Shown here: piece after piece, positions 1 to 4,556 of the stretch
How positions within the stretch are numbered: position 1 is the stretch's first letter
How the letters are laid out: the number at the start of each line of letters is the position of its first letter
Made by a program: the position numbers and the translations under genes
Notes under the pieces: model-generated
Told to the model about the DNA's origin: nothing
The model's input: only the letters and a program-made list of their open reading frames with translations
Databases searched by the model: none
DNA from: Candidatus Nomurabacteria bacterium
GTDB lineage: Bacteria > Patescibacteriota > Minisyncoccia > Phycocordibacterales > UBA9973
DNA: 7,270 nt
Assembly (NCBI GenBank): GCA_943356425.1
Contig: CALRFE010000035.1
Span: 1 to 7,270, forward strand
Direction: 5' to 3'

Positions 1-6
1 TAGAGT

Positions 7-831
7 ATGGAAATGCAGATCAAAGCCTTCCAGAAAAAAGTTTGGGATTTCTATAAGAAAAATAAGCGGAAATTACCGTGGAGGGAAACAAAAGACCCAT
101 ATCGAATCTGGGTTTCGGAAATTATGTTGCAACAAACACAGGTGGATAGAGTGATTCCAAAATACAATGCATTTTTGAAGAAGTTTCCGACGATAGAGAA
201 ACTCGCGAGTGCGAAGCAGAGCGATGTGCTTTTGCTCTGGAGTGGGCTTGGATATAATCGCCGCGCGCTTCTACTGAAGCGCGCGGCTGAAACCGTTGTG
301 CGAGATCATAAAGGAAAAATTCCTAAAGAGGTAACAGAACTTGAAAAACTTCCAGGTATTGGTCCATATACCGCTCGTGCAATTGCAACTTTTTCGTATA
401 ATCAACCACACGCATTTATCGAAACAAATATTAGATCAGTTTTTATACGCGAGTTTTTTCCAAAATCAAAGAACGTTTCCGATACCAAACTCTTTCCATT
501 AATTGAAAAAACACTTGATGCTAAAAACGCGCGGGAATGGGGTTATGCGCTCATGGATTATGGCTCATATTTGAAAAAAGAATTTGGCAATCCAAATACA
601 AAGAGTAAGCAGTACACAAAACAATCAAAATTTACAGGATCCGACCGGCAAATTCGCGGAGCGATCATTAAAACCATACTTACAGAAAAAAATATAACCA
701 AGAAAAAACTCTACCAACTATTATCACGATACGAAGAAAAACGGATCAATGCACAACTCCAAGCCTTAACAGAAGAAGGTTTTGTTGTTTGTAAAGGAGA
801 AAAAGTTGCAGTACTAGAAAATAGAAAATAG
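7..831 (+). CDS. mutY: MutY-like A/G-specific adenine DNA glycosylase, lacking the Fe-S cluster and the NUDIX-like domain
   Basis: HhH-GPD base-excision repair glycosylase; MutY removes adenine mispaired with 8-oxoguanine. Visible signatures are PWRETKDPYRIWVSEIMLQQ (residues 24-43) with catalytic Glu38, the WSGLGYNRRA segment (78-87), and the helix-hairpin-helix LPGIGPYTARAI (115-126). At the place of the family's catalytic Asp the sequence reads IETNIRSVF, so Glu139 stands where MutY normally has Asp. The region after MDYG (183-186), where MutY normally carries four Fe-S cysteines, has none; the only Cys in the protein is Cys262. Length is 274 residues against about 350 for E. coli MutY: the C-terminal 8-oxoG-recognition domain is missing and residues 211-270 look like a small winged helix (helices followed by GFVVCKGEKVAV). 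An in-frame TAG at 1-3 limits the start to ATG 7 or ATG 13. The gene is visibly more A/T-rich than those to its right. The family is secure; the precise mismatch specificity is inferred. Confidence 0.9.
   Translation: MEMQIKAFQKKVWDFYKKNKRKLPWRETKDPYRIWVSEIMLQQTQVDRVIPKYNAFLKKFPTIEKLASAKQSDVLLLWSGLGYNRRALLLKRAAETVVRDHKGKIPKEVTELEKLPGIGPYTARAIATFSYNQPHAFIETNIRSVFIREFFPKSKNVSDTKLFPLIEKTLDAKNAREWGYALMDYGSYLKKEFGNPNTKSKQYTKQSKFTGSDRQIRGAIIKTILTEKNITKKKLYQLLSRYEEKRINAQLQALTEEGFVVCKGEKVAVLENRK
260..287. repeat. Perfect 12-bp GC-rich inverted repeat inside mutY
   Basis: GCCGCGCGCTTC (260-271) is exactly complementary to GAAGCGCGCGGC (276-287), with a TACT loop. It encodes part of the conserved NRRALLLKRAAE segment. 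No T-run follows on either strand, so it is not an intrinsic terminator. A TATAAT hexamer sits just upstream at 253-258, probably by chance. The stem is much more GC-rich than the surrounding gene. Confidence 0.6.
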
Positions 832-847
832 TCGGATAGTTAAATAG
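813..847 (+). repeat. TAG-rich short-unit repeat, copy 1 (end of mutY)
   Basis: The sequence is ACTAG followed by AAAATAG, AAAATAG, TCGGATAG and TTAAATAG. Because units are 7-8 nt long, the TAG triplets at 815, 822, 829, 837 and 845 fall in all three forward frames. The repeat includes the last codons of mutY and supplies its stop (829-831). An almost identical copy lies at 2246-2279 at the end of htrA: about 32 of 34 aligned positions agree, with one extra T here. Confidence 0.75.
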
Positions 848-871
848 TGATACAATATCGAAAATCCACAC

Positions 872-899
872 TTGAAATTTTTATACACATTTTTATAAT
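872..899 (+). promoter_or_regulatory. Sigma-70-type promoter for the HtrA-like gene
   Basis: A -35 TTGAAA (872-877) is separated by 16 nt from a perfect -10 TATAAT (894-899). Transcription would be expected to begin around 905-907, only a few bases before the ATG at 910. This decides the gene start: the open frame extends back to a GTG at 847, but that start lies upstream of the promoter and adds a non-conserved stretch. No Shine-Dalgarno motif precedes ATG 910, so the mRNA is probably nearly leaderless. Confidence 0.6.
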
Positions 900-909
900 A
901 TATATTGCT

Positions 910-2250
910 ATGGAAACAAATATAAATACACCTCTTGCCGAAGAGAATGTATCGGCACAAAAAAATACAAAAATTATCAATATTGATAGTCAATTGGCAA
1001 AAACCATTGCAATAAGCGCGCTGACGGTCCTTGTTGTTTTGGTTATTGCTGGAAGTCTCGTTTGGGCGAATCGTGGGGCGCTTTTTAATCGTTTCGCGAC
1101 AGCATATATCAAGGGCGTGCAGACTGAAGGGAAAACCACAGAAACGATACCGCTCAAAGAAGGCGAGAAACTCAATCTTGCGCCGACCATATTTACACAG
1201 GAATCCTTTGTGATCGATGCAGTGAAAAAGACCAATCCTGCGGTCGTTTCGATCATCATCACTAAAGATGTGCCGAAATATGAGACGTACTATCAGACGC
1301 TACCTGATCCGTTCGGCGGGTTCGGTAATTTTGGCAATCTACAGATACCGAGCCAACGACAGAACGGCACTGAGAAAAAAGAAGTCGGTGGCGGTTCTGG
1401 ATTTTTCGTCACGAGCGATGGATTGATCGTGACCAATCGCCATGTCATCGAAGACAATACTGCGCACTATACGGTCTTCACTAACGATGGTAAAAAACAT
1501 GACGCAAAAGTTATTGCGCGCGATAGTGTGCTCGATGTTGCGCTCATAAAGATCGAAGGTGTCGGCTATCCGCATCTTGACCTTGGGGATTCTGATGCAC
1601 TCGTCGCGGGTCAATCGGTCATCGCGATCGGCAATGCACTCGGAGAATTCAAAAACACTGTTTCTGTCGGTGTGATCTGAGTACATTGGCGTACAATTAT
1701 GGCGGGAAGTACTGCGAGCGGACAATCTGAGGTGCTCGACAAAGTGATACAGACCGATGCGGCGATCAATCCAGGAAACTCTGGCGGACCGCTCTTGAAT
1801 TTGTCCGGTAAAGTCATCGGCGTGAATGTCGCGGTCGCGCAAGGTTCGCAGAGCTTCGGTTTTGCTTTGCCGGTCTATAGCATCAAGAGCGTTATTGATT
1901 CTGTAAAAGCGACCGGCAAGATAATACGTCCCTATATCGGTATTCGATATGCGACGGTAACGGCAGATCTTAAAGAAAGAAATGACCTCTCTGTCGATTA
2001 TGGGATCATTGTTCAGCGCGGTGCAACACAAAATGAACTTGCAGTGATCCCAGGATCTCCGGCGGATAAAGTAGGGATCGTGGAAAATGACATAATCCTT
2101 GAAATTGACGGAAAGAAATTGGAAAACGATGTGAATTTTGCATCGATCATACGTGCACACAAAGTAGGCGATACGGTAAATCTTAAAGTACTTTCGAAAG
2201 GAATGACGAAGACGGTGACGGTGAAGCTTGAGCAAGCACCAGAGAACTAG
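910..2250 (+). pseudogene. HtrA/DegP-like membrane-anchored serine protease with PDZ domain, split by an in-frame TGA
   Basis: Trypsin-fold HtrA protease, expected to act outside the membrane on misfolded envelope proteins. Numbered from ATG 910: a transmembrane anchor at about 31-54 (ALTVLVVLVIAG), a Gly/Phe-rich linker near 132-142, then the protease domain with His178 (TNRHV), Asp209 (LDVALI) and Ser291 (NPGNSGGP), and a C-terminal PDZ domain from about 340 (RPYIGIRY) to 440. Codon 257 is TGA (1678-1680). Reading resumes in the same frame with no shift and continues to TAG 2248-2250, so the two open pieces (to 1680, and 1699-2250) are one gene of 446 codons. The upstream piece holds His and Asp, the downstream piece Ser and PDZ, so neither could be an active protease alone. 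Residues after the stop (VHWR) also depart from the usual I-S-G-(L/I)-G-R of the family. Both halves are otherwise well preserved, pointing to a recent mutation, a sequencing error or, less likely, recoding. Confidence 0.85.
1678..1680 (+). other. Premature TGA codon within the HtrA-like gene
   Basis: The TGA follows SVGVI, where HtrA relatives normally have a small residue (Ser) starting the I-S-G motif. One base change would make it TCA (Ser) or GGA (Gly). The reading frame is the same on both sides, so a single indel is not the cause. TGA appears to be an ordinary stop elsewhere here: it ends the MFS gene in an ATGA overlap at 3397-3400. Confidence 0.85.
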
Positions 2251-2279
2251 TAAATAGAAAATAGTCGAATAGTAAATAG
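2246..2279 (+). repeat. TAG-rich short-unit repeat, copy 2 (end of htrA)
   Basis: ACTAG is followed by TAAATAG, AAAATAG, TCGAATAG and TAAATAG, matching copy 1 at 813-847 nearly base for base. TAG triplets at 2248, 2255, 2262, 2270 and 2277 cover all three frames; the first is the htrA stop. The two copies are direct repeats that bracket htrA and its promoter. Confidence 0.75.
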
Positions 2280-2283
2280 AAAT

Positions 2284-2318
2284 GCACAAAAAATCTGCCA
2301 GAGGCAGATTTTTTGTGC
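2284..2318. terminator. Intrinsic terminator downstream of htrA, 16-bp perfect stem
   Basis: GCACAAAAAATCTGCC (2284-2299) pairs perfectly with GGCAGATTTTTTGTGC (2303-2318) around the loop AGA. The stem core TCTGCC/GGCAGA is followed by a T6 run within the outer arm, and the mirror A6 run gives the same structure on the other strand, so it can act in both directions. It ends the mutY/htrA-side transcript. Its right end abuts the -10 element of the next gene. Confidence 0.8.
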
Positions 2319-2324
2319 TAAAAT
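2316..2324 (+). promoter_or_regulatory. Extended -10 promoter element for the 71-residue gene
   Basis: TGCTAAAAT fits the extended -10 pattern TGnTATAAT with one mismatch. The TGC lies in the last bases of the terminator stem. No -35 is visible at the expected distance, which falls on the terminator loop. Seven bases (AGAATCA) separate the -10 from ATG 2332, so the transcript would start at or within a base or so of the start codon. Confidence 0.4.
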
Positions 2325-2331
2325 AGAATCA

Positions 2332-2547
2332 ATGAAAGAAGGATTAGAGAGAATAGGGATCGGTCTCCCAGAAAGTAAACCAAAAGATAGTACTAAAGTT
2401 TCACTTGATGCAATCATCGAACATGAAGCGGATGCTTTTTATACGTCCGGAAATATCAAAGAACTTGAAAAAGCGTATAATCCCGCTGTCTTGGAAAAAA
2501 TTTTACGACGGTATGTGGAGAAATACGGAAGAGGGGAACAAGCTTAG
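2332..2547 (+). CDS. Small hypothetical protein, 71 residues, predicted soluble and helical
   Basis: I do not recognise the family. The protein starts MKEGLERIGIGLPESKPKDS (1-20), a polar, probably flexible N-terminus. It continues with two likely helices, at about 23-38 (VSLDAIIEHEADAF) and 41-65 (GNIKELEKAYNPAVLEKILR, then a YVEKYG tail). It is charged, has no Cys or Trp, no signal peptide and no membrane segment. Support for it being real: it fills the space between a terminator and a terminator-like inverted repeat, has its own -10 element at 2316-2324, shows codon choice like its neighbours, and no competing frame explains the interval. There is no Shine-Dalgarno motif before ATG 2332. 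Its TAG stop lies inside the left arm of the large inverted repeat starting at 2540. It could be a regulator, an adaptor or a lineage-specific protein; the sequence does not say which. Confidence 0.65.
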   Translation: MKEGLERIGIGLPESKPKDSTKVSLDAIIEHEADAFYTSGNIKELEKAYNPAVLEKILRRYVEKYGRGEQA

Positions 2548-2658
2548 TTAGGTTTGTAGCTTGTCCTGGCTTAACTAGCTTTTTAAAAGCCCTTGGCGAC
2601 TTCGTCGCCAAGGGCTTAAGCTATCTAAGCTACAAAGCTAGGTAAGCTAACTAAGCTT
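2540..2658. repeat. Large concentric inverted repeat built from inverted arrays of a ~9-bp word
   Basis: The outer arms AAGCTTAGTTAG (2540-2551) and CTAACTAAGCTT (2647-2658) are exactly complementary. Further in, TTTGTAGCTT (2553-2562) pairs with AAGCTACAAA (2627-2636), TAGCTT (2576-2581) with AAGCTA (2618-2623), and the core hairpin occupies 2587-2617. The right side reads as tandem units of 8-9 nt: AAGCTATCT, AAGCTACAA, AGCTAGGT, AAGCTAACT, AAGCTT. The left side is the same word inverted and more degenerate. The structure fills the whole gap between the convergent genes. Confidence 0.75.
2587..2617. terminator. Terminator-like hairpin between convergent genes, 14-bp perfect stem
   Basis: AAGCCCTTGGCGAC (2587-2600) pairs with GTCGCCAAGGGCTT (2604-2617) around TTC. 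On the - strand the stem runs into only four T before four A, and on the + strand into TTAAGC, so the U-tract is weak on both sides. Its position 3' of both convergent transcripts (ends 2547 and 2663) argues for a terminator or mRNA 3'-end stabiliser. Confidence 0.6.
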
Positions 2659-2662
2659 TCTT

Positions 2663-3400
2663 TTAAAATCCTAAAGATTTTAAAAGCGTGTCCAGCTCTT
2701 TTCCAGAAAGTTCTCGGAACATTCCTTTCTTGAGAGAACCGAGATAGATATTCATAATGCGCGTGCGCTTGAGGTCTTCGACGGTATATCCAAGCGCTTC
2801 ACACATCCGGCGGATCTGGCGTTTCTTTCCCTCAGTTAAAATGATACGAAATGTCTTGATTCCTGTCCGTTCGATCTGGCACGGCTTTGTTTTGTATCCA
2901 TCATCGAGCTTTATGCCTCGTCCCATCGCATCGATGAACTTCTCCGAAATGACCTTGTTCACTTTCACTTCATATTCTTTTTCGTGGACAAATTGCGGAT
3001 CAAGGAGCGGGTGGGTGATGCGTCCGTCGTCCGTCATGATGATCAGTCCGTGCGAATCTTTATCAAGTCGCCCCACAGCAAAAACGCGTTTTGGAAAACG
3101 TGTTTTTTGAATGATCTCGATCTCTCCTTTTTGTGGATTGTTCGTGACGATACCTTCGGCCTTATTGTATGCAAAATATACTTTCGGTTTTTCTTTGAGA
3201 TTTGCTTGTACTGAAATAATATCGCGAGCTAGCACTTTATCGCCGAGCGTCGCAGTCTTGTCATTTATTTTTACTGCGCCTTTTTCAATTAAAATATCTG
3301 CGCCTGTGCGCGTTGCGATCTTTTGCAATGCCAAAAACCGATTAATTCTGATCGGGTATGTTGGCGCACTCTTTGGATGAGGTATTGTTTTCCAGATCAT
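2663..3400 (-). CDS. rluF: RluF-like 23S rRNA pseudouridine synthase (S4 domain plus RsuA/RluB/E/F catalytic domain)
   Basis: This enzyme converts specific uridines of rRNA to pseudouridine; E. coli RluF modifies U2604 of 23S rRNA. Residues 17-60 form an S4 RNA-binding domain (IRINRFLALQKIATRTGAD). The catalytic domain follows, with VGRLDKDSHGL (109-119), in which Asp113 is the expected nucleophile, then the HEKEYEVKV strand (139-147), EGKKRQIRRMCEALGY (190-205) and RTRIMNIYLGSL (212-223). The LDKDSxGL, HEKEY and RTRIMN stretches resemble E. coli RluF more than RluB, RluE or RsuA, so I favour RluF, though the exact target base is inferred. At 245 residues it is somewhat shorter than E. coli RluF, mainly at the C-terminus. 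The ATG at 3400 overlaps the upstream MFS stop as ATGA, which suggests translational coupling. It is the last gene of the - strand run. Confidence 0.88.
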   Translation of the reverse strand: MIWKTIPHPKSAPTYPIRINRFLALQKIATRTGADILIEKGAVKINDKTATLGDKVLARDIISVQANLKEKPKVYFAYNKAEGIVTNNPQKGEIEIIQKTRFPKRVFAVGRLDKDSHGLIIMTDDGRITHPLLDPQFVHEKEYEVKVNKVISEKFIDAMGRGIKLDDGYKTKPCQIERTGIKTFRIILTEGKKRQIRRMCEALGYTVEDLKRTRIMNIYLGSLKKGMFRELSGKELDTLLKSLGF

Positions 3401-4542
3401 CGAATATCTTTAAGCGGAATAATAAAACAAAAGGCAATTGTCATAATGATTGCAAGTACGAGAAACAATGACGAGAATGGGACAAAAAAGAGGAAGAGCG
3501 ATCCCATAAGCGGTCCAACGAGGAAGGCAAGTGGAATCATAGCACGGAACGAGCTGATGAGCGAAGGCTGGCTGTCGTCGATCTTTTTGAAGAAATAAGC
3601 TTCGCACATGACTTCCATGGTTGCCGCGCCTACACGTGTTGCAAAAAGAACAATTGCCCAGATACTAATGGTCTGTATCCCCATGAATGATATTGTTCCT
3701 GTAGCGCCGATCAAGATGATAAGCCCCAAGACCAAGAGCCTTTTTTCGCCGAGATATTTGTCAGCGATCTTTCCGAGCGGATATTGCAAGAGTACGAACG
3801 GCAAGAGCATGATGGTAAATATGATACCGATCGACTCCCATCCGAAATGCATATATTCATGAAGATAGATCGGTGTGTAGATGACCATCCATGAAAAAAA
3901 GAACTGCAACATGAAATAGGCCGCCATGATGCGCATGATGTTCTTGTCGTGGCGGATTTCGCGGATCGTCTTTAAGAAGGAGACGTGTTTATATGCGGTG
4001 TCTCTGAAACCATCGAGTCCATAACTGATCACCATGAACACATAGGTCACCAAGATACATACTAGGAAATAGATCGCTCCATAGCCGAAATTGGTCACGA
4101 GATATCCGGTGATAAACGGTGCTGCGACCCATGCGACATTGGTCACCATCAGATAAAATCCTCGAGCGGTGCCTGCTTTTTTGCCGTTTGAGAAATGGCG
4201 TACGAAGATGTCGAGCGCAAATACGATCAGGTTATTGGTGATGAAATAGAGCACGAACGCTACAACGACGAGGATCGCATTTGTCCCCGACGCAAGCACT
4301 CCGAGCGAACAGATGTTCACAAGGAGCAAGATGAGCGTCATTCTTCGATTGCCGAGACTTGTTTCAGTCAGCGGAATAAGTTCGAGAATGACGAGTGTCA
4401 GAAGTGCTTCGATGGCATAAATGATGCCGAGATAATGATCGGGAATATATTGCGCAAGGAATGTCGAATTGACATACGCGGTGATCGCCAAGTTTGCAGC
4501 AAACAAAAAAGAGATTCCATAGATGCGCGAGAGGAGCGACAT
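3397..4542 (-). CDS. Major facilitator superfamily permease, about 12 transmembrane helices
   Basis: This is an inner-membrane secondary transporter of 381 residues from ATG 4542. Hydrophobic segments run throughout, for example ALLTLVILELIPL (46-58), ILLLVNICSLGVLA (71-84), LVVVAFVLYFI (91-101), IYFLVCILVTYVFMVI (157-172) and LFLVLAIIMTIAFCFI (359-374). A polar central loop (177-200) divides two halves of six helices. GKIADKYLGEKR (257-268) is an MFS motif-A-like loop between helices 8 and 9. Nothing visible identifies the substrate; drug or metabolite efflux are both possible. The frame also opens at a GTG at 4557 that would overlap the RNase J TAG by one base. I prefer ATG 4542 because MSLLSRIYGISFLF gives a normal N-terminus leading straight into helix 1, and a TATAAT sits between the two candidates. 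The TGA stop overlaps the RluF-like start. Confidence 0.85.
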   Translation of the reverse strand: MSLLSRIYGISFLFAANLAITAYVNSTFLAQYIPDHYLGIIYAIEALLTLVILELIPLTETSLGNRRMTLILLLVNICSLGVLASGTNAILVVVAFVLYFITNNLIVFALDIFVRHFSNGKKAGTARGFYLMVTNVAWVAAPFITGYLVTNFGYGAIYFLVCILVTYVFMVISYGLDGFRDTAYKHVSFLKTIREIRHDKNIMRIMAAYFMLQFFFSWMVIYTPIYLHEYMHFGWESIGIIFTIMLLPFVLLQYPLGKIADKYLGEKRLLVLGLIILIGATGTISFMGIQTISIWAIVLFATRVGAATMEVMCEAYFFKKIDDSQPSLISSFRAMIPLAFLVGPLMGSLFLFFVPFSSLFLVLAIIMTIAFCFIIPLKDIR

Positions 4543-4548
4543 GCGTCT

Positions 4549-4554
4549 ATTATA
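4549..4554 (-). promoter_or_regulatory. Possible internal -10 (TATAAT) before the MFS gene
   Basis: Read on the - strand, a consensus TATAAT is followed by AGACGC and then the ATG at 4542, so a transcript would begin at or next to the start codon. No convincing -35 lies 16-18 bases upstream. The hexamer could arise by chance in the short RNase J-MFS spacer, but the spacing matches the arrangement before the 71-residue gene. Confidence 0.3.
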
Positions 4555-4556
4555 CA

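Noticed and set aside
253..258. TATAAT inside mutY as a promoter
   Set aside because: No -35 at a proper distance and no gene start follows on the + strand; it is explained by the Gly-Tyr-Asn codons.
847..909. GTG at 847 as the start of the HtrA-like protein
   Set aside because: It lies upstream of the TTGAAA/TATAAT promoter and inside the TAG repeat. It adds a 21-residue hydrophobic stretch not expected before the real anchor. ATG 910 fits better.
1678..1680. TGA as selenocysteine or as code-25 glycine
   Set aside because: No Sec is expected at this HtrA position and no SECIS-like hairpin is evident just after it. TGA ends the MFS gene in an ATGA overlap with the RluF-like start, so the standard code is favoured from what is visible.
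1339..2289. A 316-codon open frame on the - strand opposite the interrupted htrA
   Set aside because: Its translation is rich in Arg, Ile, Asp, His and Tyr with no recognisable domain. It lies antisense to clear protease motifs and crosses the TAG repeat and part of the terminator. It is a shadow of the codon pattern on the + strand.
3081..3106. Palindromic AAAACGCGTTTT (3081-3092) followed by a similar AAAACGTGTTTT
   Set aside because: It lies within the RluF-like coding sequence and simply encodes the KTRFPKRVFA region; nothing suggests a regulatory role.
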